Shown: piece after piece, positions 36,160 through 45,125 of the stretch
Layout of the letters: each line of letters starts with the position of its first letter
Numbering within the stretch: the stretch's first letter is position 1
Assembly: GCF_016909185.1 (NCBI RefSeq)
Contig: NZ_JAFBFH010000007.1
Span: 1 to 64,000, forward strand
Direction: 5' to 3'
Length of the DNA stretch: 64,000 nucleotides
Origin: Siminovitchia thermophila
GTDB lineage: Bacteria; Bacillota; Bacilli; Bacillales; Bacillaceae_C
The notes under the pieces: model-generated
Seen by the model: the letters and a program-made list of their open reading frames with translations, nothing else
Told to the model about the DNA's origin: nothing
Databases searched by the model: none
Translations under genes and position numbers: made by a program

Positions 36160-37743
36160 ATGGAAAAAGTGAAACTCGTAATCCTGCAAACGAGCGATGT
36201 CCATGGCAATATTTTTCCAATCCATTATGGAACAAATGGATATGCAGATGTCGGACTCGGTAAAATTTCTACCCTTGTTCAAGCGGAAAGAAAGAAAAAT
36301 AACCATACCCTGTTAATTGATAACGGCGATTTGATCCAGGGGACACCGTTAACATATCAATATGTTCGGTCGGATTCCAAGAACAACCTTCCAAACCCCA
36401 TGGTGGTCGTATTAAATGAACTTCAGTATGATGCTGGTGTGTTGGGAAACCATGAATTCAATTATGGCATGGAAGTGCTTGAAGCTGCCATCTCGCAATC
36501 CCGGTATCCGTGGTTGTCAGCCAATATTGTAAGCAGCGCGGACGGCACCCCTTATTTTGGAAAGCCTTATATGGTAAAACGATATGCAAATGGGTTAAAA
36601 GTGGCCGTGCTTGGTTTAACGACGCCTTATATCCCTTATTGGGAAAAGCCCGAGCATATACAAGGACTCGCTTTTGACGATCCGGTTGAAACAGCGAAAA
36701 AATGGGTTCCTTTCTTGAAAGAAAAGAAGCAGGCTGATGTGATCATCATTTCATACCATGGCGGATTTGAACGCGATTTAGACACAGGAGAACCGATTGA
36801 AAAAATTACCCGAGAAAATCAGGGCTATCGTCTGTGCCATGAAGTCGAAGGAATTGATGTGCTGCTTACCGGTCATCAGCATCGGCAAATTGCGGGGAAA
36901 AAAGTGAACGGTGTCATTGTACTTCAGCCGGGAAGCTCAGGTTCTTTTCTCGGCAAGGCTGAAATGGAACTGGAGAAAAGGGATGGGAAATGGACAGTCA
37001 TTCACAAGGATTCGGAGCTATTGCCTGTTGTCGGTGTGCCCGAGGATGAGGCAGTACTTGAGAAGGTCAAAATATATGAGGAAATCACCCAGCAATGGCT
37101 TGATCAGCCGATTGGCATAATAGAAGGGGACATGCGTGTAAACGACGCGTTGGAGATCAGACTGGGGGATCATCCATTAATCGAGTTTATCAATAAAGTG
37201 CAAATGGATGCGGCCGGTGTTGATATTTCCGCAACTGCCTTGTTTGACAATGAATCACCGGGATTTCCAGAGAATGTGACGATGAGAGATGTTGTTTCGA
37301 ATTACATATATCCGAATACATTAAAAGTTGTCCGTATTACGGGAAAGGACATGAAAGACGCCCTGGAGCGCTCGGCCTCCTATTTTAAACAATATAAAGG
37401 CGGAAAAATTGAAGTCAATCCAACATTTACAATCCCAAAACCGCAGCATTATAACTATGATATGTGGGAAGGGATCGAGTATACAATTAACATTTCCAAG
37501 CCTGAAGGAGAGCGTATCGTCAAGCTCCTATATAAAGGCGCTCCTGTAAAGCCCGATGCCCATTATGATGTCGTCATGAGCAACTACAGGGCCGGTGGTG
37601 GCGGGCAGTACTTCATGTTTCAGGGGAAACCGGTCATAAAGGAAATCACAACAGATGTATCTGAATTGATTGCCAACTACCTGTTAGAAAGAAAAAAAGT
37701 AAAGGCAACGGTAAACCATAATTGGAAAGTCATTTATGATTGA
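36160..37743 (+). CDS. Bifunctional metallophosphatase/5'-nucleotidase
   Basis: 527 aa. The N-terminal metallophosphoesterase domain shows DVHGN, DNGDLIQG, GNHEFNYG, YHGGFE and TGHQHRQ. The C-terminal 5'-nucleotidase domain (from ~330) carries the substrate-binding NYRAGGGGQY. No signal peptide, so it is likely cytosolic, unlike UshA-type proteins. It hydrolyses nucleotides or 2',3'-cyclic nucleotides. The second ATG (36160) is preferred because GAGGAG lies 9 nt upstream. Its stop overlaps the convergent YihY gene by 10 bp. Confidence 0.88.
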   Translation: MEKVKLVILQTSDVHGNIFPIHYGTNGYADVGLGKISTLVQAERKKNNHTLLIDNGDLIQGTPLTYQYVRSDSKNNLPNPMVVVLNELQYDAGVLGNHEFNYGMEVLEAAISQSRYPWLSANIVSSADGTPYFGKPYMVKRYANGLKVAVLGLTTPYIPYWEKPEHIQGLAFDDPVETAKKWVPFLKEKKQADVIIISYHGGFERDLDTGEPIEKITRENQGYRLCHEVEGIDVLLTGHQHRQIAGKKVNGVIVLQPGSSGSFLGKAEMELEKRDGKWTVIHKDSELLPVVGVPEDEAVLEKVKIYEEITQQWLDQPIGIIEGDMRVNDALEIRLGDHPLIEFINKVQMDAAGVDISATALFDNESPGFPENVTMRDVVSNYIYPNTLKVVRITGKDMKDALERSASYFKQYKGGKIEVNPTFTIPKPQHYNYDMWEGIEYTINISKPEGERIVKLLYKGAPVKPDAHYDVVMSNYRAGGGGQYFMFQGKPVIKEITTDVSELIANYLLERKKVKATVNHNWKVIYD

Positions 37744-38531
37744 TGGATAAAGGCGGCATTCACGAGACCGCCTGTCAGTAAAACCGCGGCGGTCAAGTAA
37801 AACCAAACCATGAGCACCATCATGCTGCTGAGTTGTCCATAAAGTTGGGAGTAATTGACATAAGAAACATAATAGGAAAATCCGATTGAAACGGCTTGCC
37901 AAGAAATCGTCGAAAAGAGTGCTCCGGGCAGGACGGAAGAAAGCGAAACCTTGCCACTGGGCACTAGCTTGTAAAAGAAAAGAAAGAACAAAAACAAATA
38001 AGCCGAACCAATTCCCCATTTAATGATCATCCATGTTTGATAAGAAACAGGGGAGAGTTCCAACTGGGAGGATAAAAAGATGCGGCCAATTTCCTCCCCA
38101 ATGGGAACGAGCAGGGAAATGGCCAATGTCACCATAATGATAGCAGTTAAAAATAAATCTTTGCCAAAGACGAGAAAAAAACTTTCTTGTCTGTGAATGC
38201 CATAGGCATCATTCATTGCCCGGACGAGCGACTGCACCGCCATGAAAGAAACCCAGAAAGCGGCAAGTAGGCTGATGGAAGCCAGTCTTGTCCGGTGCTC
38301 GCTTAAAATGGCCATCACGTTGTTTTCTATCAGTTTATAACTCCCTTTTGGAGCAAATTGTTGTATCGCGGCCAAGACGTCGGCTGAATGGATCGGTAAA
38401 AAACTAAGCAGAGAAATAACAAAAATTAAGAAGGGAAAGATGGATAACATAAAAAAATAAGCCATTTGTGCAGATTGGTCATGAAACCGTTCCGTAAAAA
38501 AACGTTTGAAAACAGAAGAAATGATTTTCAT
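37734..38531 (-). CDS. YihY/BrkB-family membrane protein
   Basis: A 265-aa protein with six transmembrane segments. The family signature HDQSAQMAYFFMLSIFPFLIF at the N-terminus and the GQLSSMMVLMVWFYLTAAVLLTG block near the C-terminus are clear (each part shorter than one helix). The family was once called ribonuclease BN by mistake; its true function is unknown. The 3' end overlaps the nucleotidase gene on the other strand by 10 bp, with no room for a terminator. Confidence 0.9.
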   Translation of the reverse strand: MKIISSVFKRFFTERFHDQSAQMAYFFMLSIFPFLIFVISLLSFLPIHSADVLAAIQQFAPKGSYKLIENNVMAILSEHRTRLASISLLAAFWVSFMAVQSLVRAMNDAYGIHRQESFFLVFGKDLFLTAIIMVTLAISLLVPIGEEIGRIFLSSQLELSPVSYQTWMIIKWGIGSAYLFLFFLFFYKLVPSGKVSLSSVLPGALFSTISWQAVSIGFSYYVSYVNYSQLYGQLSSMMVLMVWFYLTAAVLLTGGLVNAAFIHQS

Positions 38532-38562
38532 ATCTTTCCCTCCGGGTTGTACTTCTTTTATA

Positions 38563-39537
38563 TTATTCCCCTATTTTCAAAACAATTTTCCCCGCATTTT
38601 TATTTTTCTCCATTCGTTCATGTGCTTGATTGACATCTTTCCAATCCCACACTGAATCAATGACGGGTTTTAGTCGCCCTTCAGAAAACTTTTGCAAGGC
38701 AAAAGCAGCAAAAGATTGCGTTAAAGCGATTTTTTTCTCAACAGGCTGTGAACGAAGAGTCGTTCCAATGATTTGAATTCGTTTAAATACTATCTTCAAC
38801 AGATTCACCTCTTTCACTTTGGCCCCGCCCATTATCCCGACCAACACAAGCCTGCCGTCGAGGGCCAGGGCGTTTATATTTTGCTCCCAATAAGGGGCTC
38901 CGACAAAGTCCAGTATAAGATCGACCCCGTCAGTCGCCGCTTTTTTTACCTCCGGCAGAAAAGGACCTTCTGTATAATTGATGATGGTATCAGCCCCCAA
39001 AGAACGGCAAAGGTCGAGTTTCTCTTGTGATCCGGCGGTAACAATGATGTTGGCGCCGACTTCTCTAGCAAGCTGAATCGCGGCTGTACCGACACCGCTT
39101 GCACCCGCGTGAATCAATATGCTTTGTCCTTTCTGCAGCTTTCCCAAGTCAAACATATTCATATACGCTGTTAAAAAAACTTCCGGAATAGCGGCTCCTT
39201 CTTCAAATGACAAGTTTTCCGGAACAGGCATGGCCATTCCTGCCGGAATAGCCGCATATTGGGCATAACCGCCTCCGGGAAGAAGGGCACACACACGGTC
39301 ACCTTTATTCCAACCCTGAACATGCTCTCCCATCTCTTCTACAATTCCAGACATTTCCAGACCCAGAATGGGGGATGCACCGGGTGGCGGCGGATAATGC
39401 CCGCGCTTTTGCAACAAATCGGCCCTGTTTAAAGCAGTCGCCTTTACCCGAATAAGAAGTTCATCAGGGGCAATGTCCGGTTTTTCTGTAGTTCCAATCT
39501 TTACATTTCCTTTTTCATCTACAAGGATTGCTTTCAT
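38563..39537 (-). CDS. NAD(P)H-quinone oxidoreductase, zeta-crystallin/PIG3 type
   Basis: A 324-aa MDR-superfamily enzyme without the zinc ligands of true alcohol dehydrogenases. NADPH-binding AGASGVGTAAIQLA (~142-155) and RADLLQKRGHYPPPPGASP (~40-58, PIG3-type) are visible. It reduces quinones or enones. The second of two adjacent ATGs (39537) gives the better distance to GGAGGG. It is 31 bp downstream of nothing in particular on this strand, and transcribes toward YihY with which it may be co-transcribed. Confidence 0.88.
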   Translation of the reverse strand: MKAILVDEKGNVKIGTTEKPDIAPDELLIRVKATALNRADLLQKRGHYPPPPGASPILGLEMSGIVEEMGEHVQGWNKGDRVCALLPGGGYAQYAAIPAGMAMPVPENLSFEEGAAIPEVFLTAYMNMFDLGKLQKGQSILIHAGASGVGTAAIQLAREVGANIIVTAGSQEKLDLCRSLGADTIINYTEGPFLPEVKKAATDGVDLILDFVGAPYWEQNINALALDGRLVLVGIMGGAKVKEVNLLKIVFKRIQIIGTTLRSQPVEKKIALTQSFAAFALQKFSEGRLKPVIDSVWDWKDVNQAHERMEKNKNAGKIVLKIGE

Positions 39538-39661
39538 CATGACCCTCCGTTCCAATTTGAAAAATCAAAACTAATGTAAATATGCGCTATCTCTGTTATC
39601 GTATAAAAATAAACATGTTTTTTCCAGAATATCGGGTTTCTAAAAAGAGGTTGATGAAGTA

Positions 39662-40861
39662 ATGAACGAATTTTCTCCAATGACAAAACAAACTGCAAAT
39701 CAGAGAGTATTTCTTGTATGTGCCATCATATTTATTGCTTTTAACTTGCGGCCAGCCATTACCTCTGTCGGTCCGCTTGTCAGTTCGATCCGCACAGATC
39801 TCGGGATGTCCAACGGGGTGGCTGGAATGCTTACCACTTTGCCTCTGCTGGCATTTGCCGCACTTTCCCCTTTTGCCCCTATAATTGGAAGGAAACTGGG
39901 AAATGAACTCGCCATATTAATAGGTATAGGGTTGTTGGCCGCCGGCATCATCATCCGTTCAAGCGGAAGTGTCGGCACGCTTTTTTTCGGAACAGTCCTG
40001 ATCGGCATCGGCATTGCCATAGGCAATGTATTATTGCCGGGTATTGTTAAGTTGAGATTTCCTGATAAAGCGAGCTTTATGACAGGCGTATATACGACGT
40101 CGCTCGGAATTTTTGCAGCCCTCGCTTCCGGACTCAGCGTTCCTTTATCGGAAAATCTTGGCTGGGGATGGAAAAATGCTTTATTGGCCTGGGCTTTTTT
40201 AGCGGCCATTGCGTTTGTTGTTTGGCTTCCGTTAACTCGTAAGCAAAAGGAAGACAAAGGGAAAATCCATATCGTGCGGTCTAATGGGAGCTTATTTCGC
40301 TCCAAGCTTGCCTGGCAAGTCACATTTTTTATGGGGATGCAGTCATTTTTATTTTACTCTCTGATCACATGGATTCCAGAAATTGCTTATAGCCATGGGT
40401 TTAGTCGCACGATGTCGGGCTGGATGTTGTCAATTCTCCAGTTTGCGGGTTTGCCGGCTTCTTTCATTGCCCCGGTGATTGCCGGCAGGTTAAAAAACCA
40501 AAGAGGTATCGTACTTGTGATCGGCTCTATTTATTTGATCGCTTATTCCGGTCTTTTGGCGGGGGGCGGCCAAGCGATGTTGACCGTTTGCATCATATTA
40601 TTGGGGTTTGCTCAAGGAGCCGGCTTTAGCATGGCGTTGACTTTCTTTGTTTTACGTGCAAAAGATGTGATGGATGCAGCACGTTTGTCCGGGATGGCAC
40701 AATCTTTGGGGTATTTAATGTCCGCTATCGGCCCCATGTTAATTGGATACGAACTTGACTTGACACAATCATGGACATTGCCGATTATTACCCTTATGGG
40801 GGTCGTTTGCGGAATGACTTTGGCGGGTATTGGCGCAGGAAAAAATAAATATGTCCTGTAA
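39662..40861 (+). CDS. MFS transporter, CynX/NimT (YycB) family
   Basis: A 399-aa, 12-TM major facilitator. N-terminal AFNLRPAITSVGPLV and the A-motif-like GRKLGNELAILIG are typical of the CynX/NimT group (cyanate, nitroimidazole or unknown substrates). The ATG at 39662 follows AAGAGGTTGATG. The substrate is not deducible. The next gene, encoding a small coiled-coil protein, follows after 47 bp. Confidence 0.88.
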   Translation: MNEFSPMTKQTANQRVFLVCAIIFIAFNLRPAITSVGPLVSSIRTDLGMSNGVAGMLTTLPLLAFAALSPFAPIIGRKLGNELAILIGIGLLAAGIIIRSSGSVGTLFFGTVLIGIGIAIGNVLLPGIVKLRFPDKASFMTGVYTTSLGIFAALASGLSVPLSENLGWGWKNALLAWAFLAAIAFVVWLPLTRKQKEDKGKIHIVRSNGSLFRSKLAWQVTFFMGMQSFLFYSLITWIPEIAYSHGFSRTMSGWMLSILQFAGLPASFIAPVIAGRLKNQRGIVLVIGSIYLIAYSGLLAGGGQAMLTVCIILLGFAQGAGFSMALTFFVLRAKDVMDAARLSGMAQSLGYLMSAIGPMLIGYELDLTQSWTLPIITLMGVVCGMTLAGIGAGKNKYVL

Positions 40862-40908
40862 TTGCTTTTGGCGTACTTTTTATGTAGGAATCTTGGGAGG
40901 GGCAGAAA

Positions 40909-41106
40909 ATGAAAAAGTCTGAAATCGAATATAAAATTGCCGATATTAAAGCGGATTATGTCAGGCTTCAACATGACTTGGAAAAACTGGAGTATGTAAA
41001 AGGAAACCTTCATCCGCTTGAAAGACAGCTCGAGGGATTGGAAAAAGAGCTGAAGAAATGTTATCAACTGCTTGATGAACTCGAACTTGCCGAAAAAAAG
41101 ATATAA
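40909..41106 (+). CDS. SE1832-family small coiled-coil protein
   Basis: 65 aa, almost entirely heptad-like charged helix (EIEYKIADIKADYVRLQ, HPLERQLEGLEKELKK). Matches the small SE1832 family of Bacilli, whose role is unknown. GGGAGGGG lies 8 nt before the ATG. Its stop codon overlaps the right end of a repeat A copy (TTTAT at 41103-41107, minus orientation), so the insertion just missed, or replaced, its last codons. Confidence 0.78.
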   Translation: MKKSEIEYKIADIKADYVRLQHDLEKLEYVKGNLHPLERQLEGLEKELKKCYQLLDELELAEKKI

Positions 41107-41256
41107 AGTGAAACTTCATTCAGTAGGAGTTTTCTTCCAACTCCTACTGAATGTTAGTTGAACAAATCGGGCATTTAGGTGCCGTTTTCTCCCACTTAGA
41201 CCTTTTGCATCAATTCAGGTTTTGAAGTGGGAGTATTACGGCACCTTATATGCGGG
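41103..41256 (-). repeat. Repeat A unit upstream of ATPase gene
   Basis: A full 154-bp unit in minus orientation, ending at TTTAT (41107-41103) and starting at CCCGCA (41256), flanked there by TTTAT of the host (complement of ATAAA, 41257-41261). It fills the space between the SE1832 gene and the PRK06851-type gene and contains no promoter for the latter. Confidence 0.93.
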
Positions 41257-41330
41257 ATAAAGTACACATCAACAATTTCTTGCATAGGCTGGAAGAAAGA
41301 AACAAAAGCTATAGTTTGAGGAGTGAAAAA

Positions 41331-42419
41331 GTGAACGCGAAAGTATTGCGGTACTTTGCCGGCGGAAATACCGCGAAGGGTTTTTACTGTTTGTACGACA
41401 GTAATTTGCGGGGACTGGATCGCGTATTTATTTTATCCGGAAAATCACATGTCGAAAAATCACGGTTAATCGGGAAGTTATTGGACGACTGGATCGGAAA
41501 GGGTTTTGACTTGGAAGTAATCCACCGGCCAAGTGATCAGGACGCCGTAGAAGGTTTTATCATCCGTGACCTCGGATTCGGCATCGTGGATGGGGATCCG
41601 CCGCGTAATGTAGGAAAACATTTTGTCGGTGACGGTTGGGAAACGGTTGATCTGGATGTAATGGAAAAAAACCAGAATGAAACGGAAAAAATAATGGAAG
41701 ATAGGAATCGAGCCCTGGTCAAAGCGTATGAGAGCTATGCGGACGCATTGAGCGTTCATGATGATTGGGAGAAGTTGTTTATCGACAGAATGGATTTCGC
41801 AAAAGCGGACGATGTGGCACAATCGCTAATCGAGAAATTATTTGAAGAAACATCCAAAGGATGTACAGGGACAGCGCGACGGCGATTTTTAGGAACAACA
41901 ACGCATCAAGGCTCGTTTGATTTTGTTGAAAATATTACGGAAGGTCTGTCGAAAAGATATTTGTTAAAAGGCCGGGCAGGAACGGGCAAGTCGACATTGC
42001 TGAAAAAAATTGTCGCGCAGGCGGAAAAGCGGGGTTATGACATGGAAATTTATCATTGCGGCTTTGATCCCGAAAGCTTGGATATGGTTCTTGTAAGGGA
42101 ATTAGGCTGGGCTGTTTTTGACAGCACCGCACCCCACGAATATTTTCCATCAAGAGCGGGAGACGAAGTCATTGATATGTATGAATTGACGATCGCTCCA
42201 GGGACAGATGAACTAATAGCGGAAGAGGTCGCTAAAGTGGAAAGTAAATACCGTGAACAAATGGCCGAAGCACAAAAGTTTCTGGCCGAAGCCAAACAGT
42301 TTCAGGATCAATTGGACACAATTTATCGACAACAATCTGATCCATCCCGCTTATTAGAAATTTACAAGGACATTTCAAATGAAATGACCCACTTGGCCAA
42401 CAACTTGGAAGAAGATTAA
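41331..42419 (+). CDS. Two-domain P-loop ATPase (PRK06851-type)
   Basis: 362 aa with two repeated P-loop domains. The second has a complete Walker A GRAGTGKST (214-222). The first has a degenerate one, ILSGKSHVEKSRL (~34-46), lacking the GxxGxGK pattern, so only one site may bind ATP. A C-terminal coiled segment (~300-362) follows. I choose the GTG at 41331, with GAGGAG 7 nt upstream; the frame extends 27 codons up into repeat A, where MRDK comes from the repeat. Function of the family is unknown. Confidence 0.8.
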   Translation: MNAKVLRYFAGGNTAKGFYCLYDSNLRGLDRVFILSGKSHVEKSRLIGKLLDDWIGKGFDLEVIHRPSDQDAVEGFIIRDLGFGIVDGDPPRNVGKHFVGDGWETVDLDVMEKNQNETEKIMEDRNRALVKAYESYADALSVHDDWEKLFIDRMDFAKADDVAQSLIEKLFEETSKGCTGTARRRFLGTTTHQGSFDFVENITEGLSKRYLLKGRAGTGKSTLLKKIVAQAEKRGYDMEIYHCGFDPESLDMVLVRELGWAVFDSTAPHEYFPSRAGDEVIDMYELTIAPGTDELIAEEVAKVESKYREQMAEAQKFLAEAKQFQDQLDTIYRQQSDPSRLLEIYKDISNEMTHLANNLEED

Positions 42420-42421
42420 AA

Positions 42422-42692
42422 GGCGCTGTCCAGAAAGTCAGGCCAAACTGACAGGAGGTTTCTAAAAAGCCCTTAAAATAAATCAGGCGGAGGAAAACGG
42501 TTTGTTTTCCTTCGCCTGATTTTGTGTTTTTCGGGTCTCCCCTTGAAAGTAGCTGGCAAATGCCCGCCACTTTTAGGAAGTTGTGGGCCAGGGCCACAAT
42601 CCCGAATTCCACGTTTTTGATAAAAAAGAAAAATGAAAAGGAAAAGGCTGTCACAGAGAAAAACGGTTTTCACCGACTTTCTGGACAGCCCC
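42422..42692 (-). mobile_element. IS1182-family remnant (internal deletion)
   Basis: Imperfect terminal inverted repeats GGCGCTGTCCAGAAAGTCAG (42422-42441) and, on the other strand, GGGGCTGTCCAGAAAGTCGG (42692-42673). The minus strand retains the transposase C-terminus (NVEFGIVALAHNFLKVAG), typical of IS1182-type DDE transposases. A strong hairpin AAATCAGGCGGAGG/CCTTCGCCTGATTT lies at ~42479-42522. About 80% of a full element is missing. It begins 3 bp after the stop of the preceding gene. Confidence 0.85.
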
Positions 42693-43017
42693 TTTGCAAA
42701 CTATACCCCTTGCAAACTGCATGGAGTAATGGGAAAGAGGATTACTTGCGATATTAACCTACACCTTTTTTCTCCAAAAAAGCATACAAAAAGTCCACGG
42801 CACATTTTTATATTTACACCAAAAAAAGAAGGAAAGGCAAGACCGCACCTCGCTTCGCAAAATATTTTATACTCTCAACAAACTTTCTTTTAAACCCTTT
42901 ATTAAACTTTTCATTTTACCGTTCAATTAAGCTTTTATACTGGTTTTAGACAATTTTTTCCTAAACGCTTGCAGTAATTGGAGTGGTTTTGCAAATCAAA
43001 GTACATCGATAATAAAG
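42693..43017. other. AT-rich gap
   Basis: TTGCAAACT occurs twice (42694, 42711). No gene or clear terminator. Strong AT bias up to the secreted-protein stop codon. Confidence 0.4.
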
Positions 43018-43698
43018 TTATAAAACTCTCACTGGTTTAAAAGCCGGTACAAAGTAGTTGGGTAACTGATATGGTGCAGCTATTCCTCCAGGTGGTATAT
43101 TTACAACTTTAGTAATGCCAGTTCCATAATAATAAGCTTGCCAAACTATTTTAGAACAATAAGACGGGTTTTTATATTGGTAGTGGCTCGTAACACTATA
43201 TGTGATTTTTTTATTGTAGTAATTATTATACGCCCAGTCTGCTGCTTTTGTTCTTATAGTAGAATTTTTCACACGATATACATTAGTCTTTGGATATCTT
43301 TTATGCCAATCTGAACGTGAGATTAATTTCGGCCCTGAAACAGATGGCCCTGGAAAATGCAGAATTTGATGCTGATTAATAGCAATTCCGGCGTGACCAG
43401 TAAGTCCTTTAAAGGATGTGCTAGAAGTAATAAAAATATCACCTTTGGTCATTTTATATGTTGCTGCTGGTAAAATCAGTTCATCTTCTAGCATTGGCTC
43501 AGATAACAAATCTTTATACTCATCGTAGGTGAAAGTATTATCCAAAACACCTTCTTCTTGGAGAGTTTTAAATTCTTCTTCAGTGATGTTTTCTACGAGA
43601 CCTTCGTGCGGCTCATTTTCTGCTGCATTCACTTGAACAATTGAAGATAAGAAAACCGAAAAGAGTACTGCTCCAAATAAAATACCTATTTTTTTCAT
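43018..43698 (-). CDS. Secreted permuted papain-like amidase (YiiX/YycO type)
   Basis: 226 aa with a signal peptide (~1-25, cut near VNAAE). The permuted NlpC/P60-like fold is indicated by His102 in KGLTGHAGIAIN preceding the nucleophile Cys181 in NPSYCSKIVWQAYY. Related proteins include YycO and YiiX, thought to act on cell-wall peptides or lipids. The acidic pro-region (~28-75) could act as a propeptide. AT-rich codon use and the position among gene debris suggest an accessory gene. It is divergent from a DUF3139-like gene. Confidence 0.85.
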   Translation of the reverse strand: MKKIGILFGAVLFSVFLSSIVQVNAAENEPHEGLVENITEEEFKTLQEEGVLDNTFTYDEYKDLLSEPMLEDELILPAATYKMTKGDIFITSSTSFKGLTGHAGIAINQHQILHFPGPSVSGPKLISRSDWHKRYPKTNVYRVKNSTIRTKAADWAYNNYYNKKITYSVTSHYQYKNPSYCSKIVWQAYYYGTGITKVVNIPPGGIAAPYQLPNYFVPAFKPVRVL

Positions 43699-43805
43699 AA
43701 ATAAAACCTCAATAAAACCTCCCTTTTTTATTTAATATAGTATAATATAAACAGAAAAATATAAAATTTCTTATTTTAGGAAATTTAAAAAGGGATGATA
43801 TTATT

Positions 43806-44090
43806 ATGAGATTAGTTCTTATTATTTTTGGGTCTATCATTATAATCGTTGCTGGTTTTATTATTTATAAATACCCCATTCAAAAAGCGATAACTACTAA
43901 TAAAGTCTTGGAACACGTTAAAAGTAAGGGGTTGGATGAGGATGATTTCATATCTATGGAAACCTTATACGATTCAAAAGTAGGAGAATATTATGTGGAA
44001 ATTGTATATAAGGATGAACCGGATATCTCTTATATTTATATTTATAGAAAAAAACAAAAGCCTCCGATTATTGTTATCAAACAGTCGTAA
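43806..44090 (+). CDS. DUF3139-like membrane-anchored small protein
   Basis: 94 aa with one N-terminal transmembrane segment (~4-23) and a short extracellular domain (VEIVYKDEPDISYIYIY), which resembles DUF3139. GGGATGATATT before the ATG at 43806 is a weak ribosome-binding site. No function is known for the family. It shares a 107-bp AT-rich promoter region with the divergent secreted amidase. Confidence 0.72.
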   Translation: MRLVLIIFGSIIIIVAGFIIYKYPIQKAITTNKVLEHVKSKGLDEDDFISMETLYDSKVGEYYVEIVYKDEPDISYIYIYRKKQKPPIIVIKQS

Positions 44091-45119
44091 GATAGATGAC
44101 TTAACCCCTGGTAAACATGAAGAAAATTAAAAAATGAAAGAATTAATAAGGTTTGTCATATTTGAATTTGGAGTCAATGTTCTCGTTCGTTTTACATGAT
44201 TCAACCAATAAATCGATCTTGCTTATTTGGATGGGAATATCTATATATAACTGCATATGAGGCGTCACCACAGAAACATGTGGGTATTTTAATATTGCAG
44301 AACCTAATGCCTCAGCAGTAGTAATACTAAACTTCTTTGCTAATGGAACATGCAACCAAGACGATTCCACTTCTGCGTTCTGTATCTCCTGCGACGATCA
44401 CAGGCTTGTTTTGCAGAGAGCTATCTCTTACTTTTCCACAGAAGCGTAAAAGGTTCTTTTCTTGCAACATACAACCTTCTCCTTGCCAACCGACAGGCAG
44501 AATGTTGACAAGCTTAAATTGAAAACGAAATAGTCAAAAAATAACCCTCCATAATCTGTTTTTTGGAAAATCTCAAGCAGTGACATTTTTTGAAGAATTG
44601 AGCTTAATAGGATATGAGGAAATTCAATGAATGAGCGGATTCATTTTAGAGGTTTATGTTTTTCGATAATGATATGAATAAACGATCCCTAACCGAAAGG
44701 TAAAATGGATAATACTTTATAAAGGGATAGCTTTGTTTGTGGAATTTCTTGCAATGTTCATAATGTATATGCCTAGAGGGAGAGGGATCACGTATCATTT
44801 TCTCTTCCCTGATACTGTCATAGGCTACTAGATGATTCATAAAGTTTTTACAAAAACAAACATTTCGTTAGCAGGCTCTTGTATCTTGGTACCCACTACA
44901 ATGAATGAACTTTATCATCTCCTTTATACGTTAGCAGTACAAACCGAGGCTTTGGGTTGTGCTGCTCATTTTTATTTTTAATAACACTTTCAATTGTTTG
45001 TCTTTACAAGAAAAACAATGTATTATATTTTTACTAGGTAAATATTATAATATTGAAACACCACATTCATTTTGTTTTTCTGGGGTGAACAATTGTGTGT
45101 TCCATTATAATCAGGAGGG
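44091..45119. other. Long gap with gene debris, then kbl promoter region
   Basis: Minus-strand debris at ~44143-44420 is listed separately. From 44540 to 45000 I see no supported gene. A candidate promoter for kbl is TTGTCT (44999-45004) and TATTAT (45022-45027), 17 bp apart, giving a ~90-nt leader. Confidence 0.45.
44143..44420 (-). pseudogene. Decayed gene fragment, unknown family
   Basis: Minus-strand pieces in two frames look like real protein: IVAGDTERRSGIVLVAC (about 44404-44351) and, after a shift, HVPLAKKFSITTAEALGSAI then VVTPHMQLYIDIPIQIS and LLVESCKTNENI to a stop at 44143. No start or upstream part is present. I do not recognise the family. The pattern indicates a frameshifted 3' remnant. 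Confidence 0.45.
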
Positions 45120-45125
45120 ATGAAG

